From: an uncultured Lachnospiraceae bacterium
GTDB taxonomy: Bacteria > Bacillota_A > Clostridia > Lachnospirales > Lachnospiraceae
Assembly (NCBI GenBank): GCA_902795985.1
Contig: CADBNG010000098.1
Coordinates: forward strand, 1-13,451
Length of the DNA: 13,451 bases
Direction of reading: 5' to 3'
The position numbers and the translations under genes are program-made. Below, piece by piece: positions 1-7,581 of this stretch (its first letter is position 1; each line of letters starts with the position of its first letter). The notes beneath the pieces are model-generated. The model searched no databases, was not told the DNA's origin, and saw only the letters and a program-made list of their open reading frames with translations.

Positions 1-33
1 GGATACACAGTCATTGCTGATAGCACGTGCCAT
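1..33 (-). CDS. 4Fe-4S ferredoxin, N-terminal fragment (runs off left edge)
   Basis: The reverse strand reads ATG at 33-31 and then MARAISNDCVS before the window ends. This matches the usual opening of small clostridial 2[4Fe-4S] ferredoxins (M-A-x-x-I-S-x-x-C-x-x-C-G), where the Cys is the first cluster ligand. Such proteins are cytoplasmic low-potential electron carriers of about 55-60 residues in anaerobes. The start is well supported: GAGGAGG (44-50 on the + strand as CCTCCTC) lies 10 bases upstream, and a perfect TATAAT -10 box lies further up. The gene is divergent from everything else here. Only 11 codons are visible, so the family call rests on a short motif and could instead be the start of a larger protein with an N-terminal ferredoxin domain. 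Confidence 0.6.
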   Translation of the reverse strand, partial: MARAISNDCVS

Positions 34-43
34 GATACATATA

Positions 44-50
44 CCTCCTC
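44..50 (-). promoter_or_regulatory. Ribosome binding site of the ferredoxin-like gene
   Basis: CCTCCTC on the + strand reads GAGGAGG on the - strand, a near-perfect anti-Shine-Dalgarno match, 10 bases before the ATG at 33-31. It fixes the start of the truncated gene. Confidence 0.75.
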
Positions 51-75
51 AGATACATTATTTTAGCTGGGGGTA

Positions 76-104
76 ATTATAATACGGCATATTTGAAAAT
101 GCAA
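76..104 (-). promoter_or_regulatory. Sigma-A type promoter for the ferredoxin-like gene
   Basis: On the - strand a perfect TATAAT -10 box (76-81) follows a TTGCAT -35 element (99-104) with an exact 17-base spacer. The -35 matches TTGACA only in its TTG core. Transcription would start near base 69, giving a leader of about 35 bases that is too short for a riboswitch. The -10 quality and spacing make this the most convincing promoter in the window. Confidence 0.65.
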
Positions 105-174
105 GAATTAATAGGAAACGGGGTTTTACTGACTGGATTCCTGCTTAGAGTAAACTATTATTGGCAAACTGGAC

Positions 175-368
175 GATCAAAGGACCCGTGCGTTCCCGGC
201 GTCAGGCGTCGTCCCGCTCAGCCCTTCACTCGTACTGGCACTGGCTGTTCAGCTGTATGGCAAGTCGCTCTATGTCTTCGTCCCTCAGCCAGAGCGACTA
301 GGGACGTACTCGTGCGGTCTTCACGCTCCTTTGGCTGATGCCGCCGGGAACGTACAGGCCCTTTGATC
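175..368. ncRNA. Candidate structured RNA: long rod closed by a 30-position stem
   Basis: Bases 175-204 pair in unbroken register with 339-368. There are 26 Watson-Crick pairs out of 30 positions, and the first nine (GATCAAAGG with CCTTTGATC) are perfect. After a 13-base bulge on the 5' side the helix resumes with 218-223 against 333-338 (TCAGCC/GGCTGA). The interior adds a perfect 9-base inverted repeat, 263-271 with 291-299. No protein gene is credible here. Size and rod shape resemble 6S RNA or another small rod-like RNA, but I recognise no diagnostic motif of 6S, SRP RNA, RNase P RNA or tmRNA. The strand is undecided. Read as + RNA the main stem has one wobble and three mismatches; read as - RNA it has two wobbles and two mismatches. 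A weak TATTAT box at 156-161 favours +. No U-tract terminator is evident on either side. A transposon-end or other DNA hairpin is an alternative. Confidence 0.45.
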
Positions 369-578
369 TGGTTGCGGCAACTGAAAAGAAAGAGGCAGAA
401 TTGGTAAAAGGATGCAAGGCCGGCTATCCGACGGAAGAAAGGAAAGCTCCTGTCCCGTTCGAAGAAGCGGACGGGGTATGTCTGATGAGAGAGGAGAAAA
501 ATGATAAGTTGATTTCATAGCAGATAATTCGCATTCAGTACTTTGCAGTAACGATTCCTGCTCATGATACAATAATCC

Positions 579-608
579 TTGCTATTCACAGTATTCCTAT
601 GCTAATAT
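579..608 (+). promoter_or_regulatory. Probable extended -10 promoter of the 654 gene
   Basis: TTGCTA (579-584) is followed after 18 bases by TAATAT (603-608). The -10 hexamer is preceded by TGC at 600-602, which makes it an extended -10 (TGn) element. Transcription would begin about 40 bases before the ATG at 654. Neither hexamer is perfect, so the call is tentative. Confidence 0.4.
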
Positions 609-653
609 CAACTTTTGAAGTATGAGAGAAGGATTCCCGAAAGGGAGACACCG

Positions 654-3098
654 ATGAAAAGGATCCTGATAAAAATTGCAGTACTTGCAGTCGTTTTTCT
701 CGGCTCGGCGTACGCGTTCTCGGTCATTCTGAACCGGGATGATTTCCAGAGCACGAAACCCGTGGACGAACCGTCTCTGCCGGTCCTGTCCATCCGTTAT
801 GACGGCGCGGAAATTAACCGGATGTTCGGATACGTGGACCGGATGGACGAGCGTTCGCTGAGGGATACTGTGACGCTGCTTCCCTTTGACCGCAGCCTGA
901 GTCTGTCGATTACGCCTTATGAGAGCGCCGTCAAAACCGTTTCCTACTGCGTATCTTCATTTGACGGAACGGTCATCGAAAACGGGCAGATTAAATCCCT
1001 GCTGCCTTCGGGCAGTGCCCTGAACGCGGATTTCCGTCTGGAGAACCCGATTACCATGGGGCAGGAGTATTCGCTGCGGTTTGAGGTGACGCTGGAAAAC
1101 GGCGATCTCTGCTATTATTATACCCGGGTTGTTCAGAGAAACGGCCAGAACCTGCGCTGGTATCTGGATTATGCCGACGCGTTCTACCGGAACTGTCTGC
1201 AGGACAATATCACGGATGACATGCGCAGCCAGCTTGAACCGGTGACCAGTGAATCCAACAGCAGCCTGCATTTCGTCAATATTCATTCTGATGAAGACCA
1301 GCTTACCTGGGGAGGATTGCATCCGGCCCTGGTTACCCGTGCTGTGCCGAAAATCCTGGAAGTCAATGAAACGACCGTAAGCATTGGACAGGACTATATC
1401 GTCAGTGCCGTTAATGAAGACGGAAATACAGAATACTATACGGTTTCGGAGTATTACCGGATGAGAAAGGCGCAGGACTTCGTCGTCCTGCTGGACTATG
1501 AGCGGATAACGGATCAGTGCTTCGATCCGATGCTTCCGGTTTTGAACGAAACCGGGATTAACCTTGGTATCACCGGAAAGGATCTGACCTACAAGGTGAA
1601 TGAACAGGGGGATATTGTTGTCTTTACCCTTGCGGGCGAATTATGGGAATACAACCGGACCGCCGGAAAGGCCAGCCGTCTGTTCACATTCCGTGGGGAT
1701 GAGCATACCGATCCCCGCAGCGAGAACCAGGAATACAGGATACGGGTTTCTTCCCTTTCCGAAGACGGGGACGTTGTCTTTATCGTATACGGCCATATGA
1801 ATTCCGGGACGCATGAAGGAAGCAACGGGCTGGTGATCTACCGTTATGACCAGGCCGAAAACAAGGCGCGGGAAGTCCTTTACATTCCTTCGGACCAGGG
1901 AATTCAGATGCTGGAACGCAGTATTTCCAGGCTGGCGTATTTAAATGAGAATGAGCAGTTCTTTGCCTGCTACGGCGATTCCATCAGCAGCATCCAGCTG
2001 TCGGATCTGTCCTCCTTCTTCATTCAGGAGGAACTGGAATGGGATACGTTTGCCGTTTCCGATTCCCAGACTCTTGTGGCGTGGACCGTACAGGAAAACG
2101 GCAGGAACACTTACGTCAACGAACTGGATCTGAATACGGGAAATACGCTTCAGATTACCGCGCCGGAAAATGAACAGATCGTCAGCCTCGGATTTATGGG
2201 AGAGGATCTGGTTTACGGATTATACCGGGAAAGCGACGCCTACACGGACGAGACGGGGACCCGGTCGGAACCGATGTACCGTCTCTGCCTGATGAATGCC
2301 GAGGGCGGGATCGAGAAGGATTTCCATGAGAACGGAACCTGGATTTCCTCCGTAACAAGAGAAGATTCGATGCTGAACCTGTCCTGCTTTACCTATGAGG
2401 ACGGGGAACGCCGTCCGGTTTCGGAGCAGCATATCGTTTATTATGAGATCGAACAGGAAGAAAATGTTTCGATCCGGCTTTCCGTCAGCGACCGCAGGGG
2501 AACCGAAGTGTCGATTGTGTTCACGGCGAACGAAATAACCAACGGCCTTCTGACGCTGCATTGCCGTTATTCCAGCGGGGATGAAGCGCCGCAGGCGGAA
2601 CTGATGCGCAGGGAAGCCGACGGAGAATACTACAGCGTCTATGCGAAAGGCGGGCTGTACGGCATTTACGAACGGCTCAATCAGGCTGTTGAGATCGCTG
2701 ATGCAGAGGTCGGCGTCGTGCTGAACCGGGCCCAGCAATATGTATGGGAAAGAGGCAATTATCAGGAGACCATGATTCTGGAGCCGGAACAGCTGCCGGC
2801 GGGGGTTCTGTCGGCACCGATCGAGGAAAGCGCTCTGCAGAAAGCGGTCGGCGAACGGTACAGTGTCTGGAATTTAAGCGGATGTTCCCTTGCGAGCCTG
2901 AAATACCAGATCAGCAGCGGATATCCCGTCTGCGCGAAATGGTCGGATACGGAAAACGTGCTGATCCTCGGATATGACACCTACGAGAATATCTGGATCT
3001 ATGACCGGAAGGAAAAACAGCCGAAAGCCGTCGCGTTCGAAGAAGCACAGGAAAACTGCAGCAAATACGGAAATATCTTTATCAGTTATCATATCTGA
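654..3098 (+). CDS. Membrane-anchored/exported protein of unknown function, possible C39-like C-terminal domain
   Basis: I do not recognise this 814-residue protein as a named family. Residues 3-24 ([20 protein letters not shown]) form a positively charged start plus a hydrophobic segment, so the product is either exported or held in the membrane by its N-terminus. Residues about 48-220 look beta-rich and could be an Ig-like module. Residues about 300-665 contain recurring beta-strand stretches with G-D/E-L-x-x-Y patterns, suggestive of a beta-propeller. The tail, about 726-814, resembles the second half of C39-like papain-fold domains: [10 protein letters not shown] followed by ENVLILGYD, then IWIYDR. 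Where active members have His just before V-L-I-x-G-Y, this protein has Glu-Asn, and no matching catalytic Cys motif precedes it, so it may be a non-enzymatic binding domain. The ATG at 654 is preferred over a TTG at 615 because AAGGGAG (641-647) sits six bases upstream and the export signal then starts properly. It ends 19 bases before asnS and is probably co-transcribed with it. Confidence 0.7.
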   Translation: MKRILIKIAVLAVVFLGSAYAFSVILNRDDFQSTKPVDEPSLPVLSIRYDGAEINRMFGYVDRMDERSLRDTVTLLPFDRSLSLSITPYESAVKTVSYCVSSFDGTVIENGQIKSLLPSGSALNADFRLENPITMGQEYSLRFEVTLENGDLCYYYTRVVQRNGQNLRWYLDYADAFYRNCLQDNITDDMRSQLEPVTSESNSSLHFVNIHSDEDQLTWGGLHPALVTRAVPKILEVNETTVSIGQDYIVSAVNEDGNTEYYTVSEYYRMRKAQDFVVLLDYERITDQCFDPMLPVLNETGINLGITGKDLTYKVNEQGDIVVFTLAGELWEYNRTAGKASRLFTFRGDEHTDPRSENQEYRIRVSSLSEDGDVVFIVYGHMNSGTHEGSNGLVIYRYDQAENKAREVLYIPSDQGIQMLERSISRLAYLNENEQFFACYGDSISSIQLSDLSSFFIQEELEWDTFAVSDSQTLVAWTVQENGRNTYVNELDLNTGNTLQITAPENEQIVSLGFMGEDLVYGLYRESDAYTDETGTRSEPMYRLCLMNAEGGIEKDFHENGTWISSVTREDSMLNLSCFTYEDGERRPVSEQHIVYYEIEQEENVSIRLSVSDRRGTEVSIVFTANEITNGLLTLHCRYSSGDEAPQAELMRREADGEYYSVYAKGGLYGIYERLNQAVEIADAEVGVVLNRAQQYVWERGNYQETMILEPEQLPAGVLSAPIEESALQKAVGERYSVWNLSGCSLASLKYQISSGYPVCAKWSDTENVLILGYDTYENIWIYDRKEKQPKAVAFEEAQENCSKYGNIFISYHI

Positions 3099-3117
3099 GG
3101 GAAAGGAGAAACCGGAA

Positions 3118-4512
3118 ATGGAAAAACTGGAAACCGTCAGGGAAATATTTAAAGAGAGGGAAAAATATCTGAACCGTGAGATCAGCGTGGGAGGCTGGGT
3201 CCGGACCATCCGGGATTCAAAGACCTTCGGCTTTCTGGTTCTTCATGACGGAACGTACTTTGAAACGCTTCAGGTCGTATACAGCAATGAACTGGCCAAT
3301 TTCGAAGAGATCTCTTCGCTGAACGTGGGAGCTGCGGTGATTGTCCGCGGAACACTGATTCCCACCCCCCAGCAGAAGCAGCCTTTCGAGATCCAGGCGA
3401 AGGAAGTGCAGGTGGAAGGCGTTTCCGCGCCGGATTATCCCCTTCAGAAAAAACGCCACAGCCTGGAGTATCTCCGGACCATAACCCATCTGCGTCCGAG
3501 AACCAATACTTTCCAGGCAGTATTCCGGATCCGTTCCCTGGCTGCTTACCTGATCCACCGCTATTTCCAGGAGAATGATTACGTTTATGTTCATACGCCC
3601 ATTATTACCGGAAGCGATGCGGAAGGCGCCGGCGAGATGTTCCATGTAACGACGCTGGACATGGACAGCCTTCCCCTTGACGAAGAAGGAAAGGTCAATT
3701 ACGAAGAGGATTTCTTCAAAAAGCACGTAAACCTTACGGTCAGCGGCCAGCTGAACGGCGAAACGTTCGCGCAGGCCTTCCGGAAGATTTATACGTTCGG
3801 ACCGACGTTCCGCGCGGAGAATTCCAACACGACGAGGCACGCCGCGGAATTCTGGATGATTGAGCCGGAGATTGCGTTCGCCGATCTGCAGGACGATATG
3901 GAGATCGCGGAGGCCATGCTGAAATACGTGATCAACGGTGTTCTGGAAATGGCTCCCGAAGAGCTGAACTTCCTGAATTCCTTTGTGGACAAGGGACTGC
4001 TGGAACGGCTGAAGCATGTTGCGGGATCCGATTTCGGTCGGGTGACCTATACGGAGGCCATTGAGCTTCTGGAAAAACATAATGATAAGTTTGAATATAA
4101 AGTGTACTGGGGCTGCGATCTTCAGACCGAGCATGAACGGTATCTCACGGAACAGATTTTCAAACGCCCGGTATTTGTTACCGATTATCCCAAAGAGATC
4201 AAGGCTTTTTACATGAAGCAGAATCCGGACGGAAAGACGGTGGCCGCAATGGACTGCCTGGTTCCGGGAATCGGCGAGATTATCGGCGGCAGTGAGAGGG
4301 AAGGCGATCTGGAAAAACTCCGGACCCGGATGCGGGAGTGCGGACTGAAGGAAGAAGATTACGGTTTCTATCTGGACCTCCGCCGGTACGGGACTACCCG
4401 GCATGCCGGATTCGGACTCGGATTTGAGCGCTGCGTGATGTATCTTACCGGCGTTTCCAACATCCGCGACGTGCTTCCTTTCCCAAGGACAGTTGGAACC
4501 TGCGACCTTTGA
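3118..4512 (+). CDS. asnS: Asparagine--tRNA ligase
   Basis: This cytoplasmic class IIb synthetase charges tRNA-Asn with asparagine using ATP (EC 6.1.1.22). The 464-residue product has the family's normal length. An N-terminal OB-fold anticodon-binding domain covers about residues 15-110 ([22 protein letters not shown]). The class II catalytic core follows. Motif 2 at 231-251 contains [20 protein letters not shown], which is diagnostic for AsnRS rather than AspRS. Motif 3 at 431-458 contains GFGLGFER and RDVLPFPRT. The ATG at 3118 is chosen because AAAGGAG (3102-3108) lies 9 bases upstream; an open frame extends further 5' but only inside the preceding gene. Its presence implies direct charging of tRNA-Asn. 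It follows the unknown exported protein by 19 bases and is followed by a 245-base gap. Confidence 0.97.
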   Translation: MEKLETVREIFKEREKYLNREISVGGWVRTIRDSKTFGFLVLHDGTYFETLQVVYSNELANFEEISSLNVGAAVIVRGTLIPTPQQKQPFEIQAKEVQVEGVSAPDYPLQKKRHSLEYLRTITHLRPRTNTFQAVFRIRSLAAYLIHRYFQENDYVYVHTPIITGSDAEGAGEMFHVTTLDMDSLPLDEEGKVNYEEDFFKKHVNLTVSGQLNGETFAQAFRKIYTFGPTFRAENSNTTRHAAEFWMIEPEIAFADLQDDMEIAEAMLKYVINGVLEMAPEELNFLNSFVDKGLLERLKHVAGSDFGRVTYTEAIELLEKHNDKFEYKVYWGCDLQTEHERYLTEQIFKRPVFVTDYPKEIKAFYMKQNPDGKTVAAMDCLVPGIGEIIGGSEREGDLEKLRTRMRECGLKEEDYGFYLDLRRYGTTRHAGFGLGFERCVMYLTGVSNIRDVLPFPRTVGTCDL

Positions 4513-4757
4513 TTTTCAGCATGTTGCACAATGGTTTTTTGGGTATTTACATTATGTTAATCGTTCGGAATCCACACCAAAATGTGGAAAATGTGGAAAA
4601 AACCGGAAATCAGCCATTTATCGGGCTTTCTGATTGTTGAAAACCCGGCGGAAAATGTGGAAAAATGTGAACATCTTCACAAAAACCCTGTAAATACGCC
4701 ATTTTGTGCATTTTACCGTAATAATAAATTATGTCACGAGAAGAACCGGAGACTGTT
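4513..4757. other. AT-rich intergenic region between asnS and malQ
   Basis: This 245-base gap is the longest among the housekeeping genes. Besides the DnaA-box-like repeats it holds an inverted repeat, AATCAG at 4608-4613 and CTGATT at 4630-4635. That repeat is not followed by a T-run on the + strand, so it is not a clear asnS terminator. A T6 run lies at 4535-4540 but has only weak dyad symmetry before it. Promoter-like AT-rich sequence (TAATAATAAATT, 4719-4730) lies just before malQ, without a good -35 partner at the right spacing. Confidence 0.5.
4522..4681. promoter_or_regulatory. Cluster of DnaA-box-like sequences
   Basis: Three 9-mers TGTGGAAAA (4583-4591, 4592-4600 in exact tandem, and 4656-4664) read TTTTCCACA on the - strand, a full match to the relaxed DnaA box TTWTNCACA. 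A fourth site on the + strand, TGTTGCACA (4522-4530), differs at one position. Weaker two-mismatch sites lie at 4568-4576 (GAATCCACA), 4666-4674 (ATGTTCACA on the - strand) and 4673-4681 (ATCTTCACA). The stretch is A/T-rich compared with neighbouring genes. DnaA, the replication initiator and also a transcription factor, would be the expected ligand. No dnaA, dnaN or other origin genes are nearby, so this is more likely a DnaA titration or regulatory site than oriC. Simple A-rich repetition is the alternative. Confidence 0.4.
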
Positions 4758-6224
4758 ATGAAACGATCAACAGGAATACTGATGCCGATCAGCGCGCTTC
4801 CCGGAGGTTCCGGTATCGGAACCCTGGGCAGGAAGGCCAGGGCGTTTGCGGATTTTCTGAAGGAAGCCGGGGTGTCCTGCTGGCAGATCCTTCCGGCGGG
4901 ACCGACATCCTACGGGGATTCCCCGTACCAGTGCTTTTCCACTTTTGCCGGGAACCCCTATTTTATCGATCCGGACCAGCTGGTGGAAAGGGGACTTTTA
5001 TGGCGGGAAGAGATCCCGGTTCCGCCTGCCGGAGGACGGATTGATTACGCTTTTCTTTATGAAACCCGTTTCCGGATGCTTGGCGCCGCCGCCAAAAGGG
5101 CCTATGCTTCCGAAGGAAAAGCCATCCGTGATTTTCTGGAAAAAGAAGAGTGGCTGGATCCGTATGCCCGCTTTATGGCCATTAAAAAAGCGAACGGAAT
5201 GCGCGCGCTGCAGGAATGGACGGTTACGGAATTTGATGCCTCCATGCAGGAGGATTATGATCTCCATGTCTATATCCAGTATGAATTTTTCCGGCAGTGG
5301 AACCGTTGGAAAGACTATGTAAACAGTCTGGGCATCCGGATTATCGGGGACGTGCCGATTTATGTTTCCGCAGACAGCGCGGATGTCCGGAGCAACCCGA
5401 AACTGTTCCGGGTCGGGGAGAATTTCCGGCCGGAAGTGGTCAGCGGAGTTCCGCCGGACTATTTTTCCGAAGACGGACAGCTCTGGGGCAATCCACTGTA
5501 TGACTACGATAAGATGAAGGAAGACGGGTTTGCCTGGTGGATCCAGAGGATCGGTCAGGCGGCAAGACTCTACGACGTCATCCGTATTGACCATTTCCGG
5601 GGCTTTTCTTCTTACTGGTCGGTCCCGGCGAAGGAGAAGACCGCGAAAAACGGTTCCTGGAATAAAGGGCCGGGAATGGAGCTTGTCGGCAGACTGACCC
5701 AATGGTATTCCGATACGGACTTTATCGCGGAAGACCTCGGGGAAATGACCCCGGACGTACCGGTCCTGCTGGAAAAATCCGGGCTTCCGGGAATGCGGGT
5801 TCTTCAGTTTGCCTTTGACGGAGATCCCATGAATCCCCATTTGCCGCACAATTATGACCGGCACGGAGTCTGCTATACCGGAACGCATGACAATCCTACA
5901 CTGGCCGAATGGATTGCGGACAATAAAACAGAAGCCGGGCGGGCACGGCAGTACTTCGGCGTAAAGAACGAAGAAGAGCTGCAAGGCGCCATGCTCCGGG
6001 CAGGGATGGCATCCGTCTGCGAACTGTTTGTGGCTCCGGTTCAGGACTGGCTCGGCCTGGGAGCCGAAGCGAGGATCAATACACCGGGCACTGCGCTGGG
6101 AAACTGGACCTGGCGCCTGCCGGAAGGGCTTCTGACAAGCCGGCTCGCAGAGGAAATCCATGCACTGACGGAACGGTACGGAAGATTGACAAGCGATGCC
6201 GGGATTGATAAGATTAACTATTGA
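4758..6224 (+). CDS. malQ: 4-alpha-glucanotransferase (amylomaltase, GH77)
   Basis: This enzyme (EC 2.4.1.25) transfers alpha-1,4-glucan segments between maltooligosaccharides or starch fragments and releases glucose, in cytoplasmic maltodextrin or glycogen metabolism. The 488 residues match the short bacterial GH77 form. The opening RSTGILMPISALPGGSGIGTLG and SCWQILPAGPTSYGDSPYQ are typical. The three catalytic acids are in place: Asp278 in RIDHFRGF (nucleophile), Glu325 in IAEDLGE (acid/base) and Asp378 in GTHDNPT. The ATG at 4758 is preferred to one at 4731 because GGAG at 4748-4751 lies six bases upstream, while the earlier ATG has no ribosome binding site and adds nine residues not typical of the family. 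No maltose transport or phosphorylase genes adjoin it, so it stands alone among translation genes. A weak GC hairpin at 6226-6237 just after the stop lacks a T-tract. Confidence 0.95.
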   Translation: MKRSTGILMPISALPGGSGIGTLGRKARAFADFLKEAGVSCWQILPAGPTSYGDSPYQCFSTFAGNPYFIDPDQLVERGLLWREEIPVPPAGGRIDYAFLYETRFRMLGAAAKRAYASEGKAIRDFLEKEEWLDPYARFMAIKKANGMRALQEWTVTEFDASMQEDYDLHVYIQYEFFRQWNRWKDYVNSLGIRIIGDVPIYVSADSADVRSNPKLFRVGENFRPEVVSGVPPDYFSEDGQLWGNPLYDYDKMKEDGFAWWIQRIGQAARLYDVIRIDHFRGFSSYWSVPAKEKTAKNGSWNKGPGMELVGRLTQWYSDTDFIAEDLGEMTPDVPVLLEKSGLPGMRVLQFAFDGDPMNPHLPHNYDRHGVCYTGTHDNPTLAEWIADNKTEAGRARQYFGVKNEEELQGAMLRAGMASVCELFVAPVQDWLGLGAEARINTPGTALGNWTWRLPEGLLTSRLAEEIHALTERYGRLTSDAGIDKINY

Positions 6225-6335
6225 TGCGGCCTGCCGCCTGCGCCCTTTGGGAACAGATGTCAGCCTGATTCAAATCAATAAAAGAGAGGACAGCTGCCGT
6301 CCGCATTGCAGCGAAGGATGCAGCGAAATACGGTT

Positions 6336-7562
6336 ATGAAAATTTACGATGAACTGACAGCCCGGGGCCTGATAGCCCAGGTTACCGATGAGGAAGAGAT
6401 CCGGAATCTGGTCAACAGCGGCAACGCGGTCTTTTATATCGGCTTTGATCCTACGGCCGACAGCCTTCACGTGGGGCATTTTATGGCCCTTTGCCTGATG
6501 AAGCGGCTTCAGATGGCCGGAAACCGGCCTATCGCCCTTGTGGGCGGCGGAACCGGAATGGTTGGTGATCCTTCGGGACGCAGCGATATGCGGACCATGA
6601 TGACTCCGGAGACGATCCAGTATAACTGCGACCGCTTTAAGGAGCAGATGTCCCGTTTTATCGAGTTCGGCGAAGACAAAGCCATTATGGTCAATAATGC
6701 CGACTGGCTGATGAACCTGAATTACGTCGAGTTCATCCGGGATATCGGCCCTCATTTCTCCGTGAACAACATGCTCCGCGCGGAATGCTACAAGCAGCGG
6801 ATGGAGAAGGGACTGAGCTTCCTGGAATTCAATTACATGCTGATGCAGAGCTACGATTTCCTGGAACTGTACAAGCGGTACGGATGCCAGATGCAGTTCG
6901 GCGGCGATGATCAGTGGAGCAACATGCTCGGAGGCACGGAGCTGATCCGGAGGAAACTGGGGAAGGACGCTTACGCGATGACGATCACCCTCCTTCTGAC
7001 TTCCGAGGGAAAGAAAATGGGCAAGACCCAGTCGGGCGCCGTCTGGCTGGATCCGGACAAGACCTCCCCGTATGATTTTTACCAGTACTGGCGGAACGTG
7101 GACGACAAGGATGTGCTGAAATGCCTGAGAATGCTTACGTTCCTTCCGATAGAGCAGATCGACGAGATGGATCAGTGGGAAGGCAGCCGTCTGAATACCG
7201 CAAAGGAAATCCTTGCGCGGGAACTGACCGGTCTCGTACACGGCGAGGAGGAAGCCAAAAAGGCGGAATCCGCGGCGAAGGCGCTCTTCACCGGAGGCGG
7301 AGACGCGGCGAATATCCCCACCGCAACGGTTTCGGAAGCGGACGCGGGCGAAAACGGATTCGACGTAATTACCCTTCTTGTGAAATCCGGCCTGGTATCT
7401 TCCCGTTCCGAAGGACGCAGAGCCATCGAACAGGGCGGGGTTTCCGTCAATGAAGAAAAAATCACGGATATTTATGCGTCGGTCCCTGCGGAGGATTTAA
7501 AAGGGGACGGCATTATGCTGCGGCGCGGAAAAAAGAAATTTATGAAAGTGGTGCTGGAATAA
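6336..7562 (+). CDS. tyrS: Tyrosine--tRNA ligase
   Basis: This class Ic synthetase charges tRNA-Tyr with tyrosine (EC 6.1.1.1) and works in the cytoplasm as a dimer. The 408-residue product has the normal length. The HIGH signature is H45-V-G-H48 in [13 protein letters not shown], and the KMSKS loop is K-M-G-K-T at 227-231, a substitution common in bacterial TyrRS. The tyrosine pocket region [13 protein letters not shown] and [10 protein letters not shown] is intact, and an S4 RNA-binding domain spans about residues 342-377. The start is uncertain. The ATG at 6336 ([11 protein letters not shown]) fits the family, but the nearest purine-rich element, GAAGGA at 6312-6317, lies 18 bases away. 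An ATG at 6318 is too close to that element, and a TTG at 6306 is also open. No T-box precedes it. AlaS begins 19 bases downstream, so the two are very likely co-transcribed. Confidence 0.96.
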   Translation: MKIYDELTARGLIAQVTDEEEIRNLVNSGNAVFYIGFDPTADSLHVGHFMALCLMKRLQMAGNRPIALVGGGTGMVGDPSGRSDMRTMMTPETIQYNCDRFKEQMSRFIEFGEDKAIMVNNADWLMNLNYVEFIRDIGPHFSVNNMLRAECYKQRMEKGLSFLEFNYMLMQSYDFLELYKRYGCQMQFGGDDQWSNMLGGTELIRRKLGKDAYAMTITLLLTSEGKKMGKTQSGAVWLDPDKTSPYDFYQYWRNVDDKDVLKCLRMLTFLPIEQIDEMDQWEGSRLNTAKEILARELTGLVHGEEEAKKAESAAKALFTGGGDAANIPTATVSEADAGENGFDVITLLVKSGLVSSRSEGRRAIEQGGVSVNEEKITDIYASVPAEDLKGDGIMLRRGKKKFMKVVLE

Positions 7563-7570
7563 ACCGGCCG

Positions 7571-7574
7571 AGGA
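7571..7574 (+). promoter_or_regulatory. Ribosome binding site of alaS
   Basis: AGGA within GAGGATCC lies seven bases before the ATG at 7582, inside the 19-base gap after tyrS. The gap is too short for a separate promoter and leader, which supports translation of alaS from the tyrS message. Confidence 0.6.
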
Positions 7575-7581
7575 TCCGAAA

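Larger units (their letters stand above)
105..653. other. Long gene-free region with stem-forming sequence
   Basis: Roughly 550 bases between the ferredoxin promoter and the 654 start hold no open frame with a ribosome binding site or recognisable product. Besides the rod at 175-368 there is a compact hairpin at 454-461/468-475 (CCCGTTCG with CGGACGGG, one wobble, loop AAGAAG) lacking a T-run. There is also a perfect 8-base inverted repeat, AAGTTGAT at 506-513 and ATCAACTT at 607-614, that brackets the AT-rich segment just upstream of the next gene. The last 75 bases contain a likely promoter. Nothing else is identifiable. Confidence 0.6.

Noticed and set aside
93..338. Possible 81-residue + strand protein spanning the structured segment
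   Set aside because: The translation is low-complexity, Arg/Ser-rich and motif-free, there is no ribosome binding site, and the underlying DNA is better explained by base pairing.
175..368. Insertion sequence remnant or mobile element end
   Set aside because: No transposase fragment or target-site duplication was visible, and the mismatched stem with an internally structured loop looks more like an RNA fold. This cannot be fully excluded.
338..520. Possible 60-residue protein on the + strand in the left gene-free region
   Set aside because: Its start lies inside the 3' arm of the long stem, it lacks a ribosome binding site, and the translation shows no domain or membrane segment.
3217..4404. 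Long open frame antisense to asnS, with similar ones antisense to malQ (4998-6161), tyrS (6270-7241) and alaS (8560-9792)
   Set aside because: They mirror strongly coding + strand genes with intact motifs, have no ribosome binding sites or recognisable domains, and are expected from codon bias in GC-rich genes.
4608..4635. AATCAG/CTGATT dyad as an asnS terminator
   Set aside because: No T-run follows on the + strand and the inner pairing is poor. The - strand version has T residues, but no gene there would need it.
4583..4664. CRISPR array or other spaced repeat
   Set aside because: The repeat unit is only 9 bases, occurs three times at uneven spacing, and has no spacer-like segments or cas genes.
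4513..4757. Chromosomal replication origin
   Set aside because: DnaA-box-like sites are present, but no dnaA, dnaN, rpmH or parAB genes adjoin and no clear unwinding element was identified.
6226..6237. GCGGC/GCCGC dyad as a malQ terminator
   Set aside because: The loop would be only two bases and no T-tract follows.
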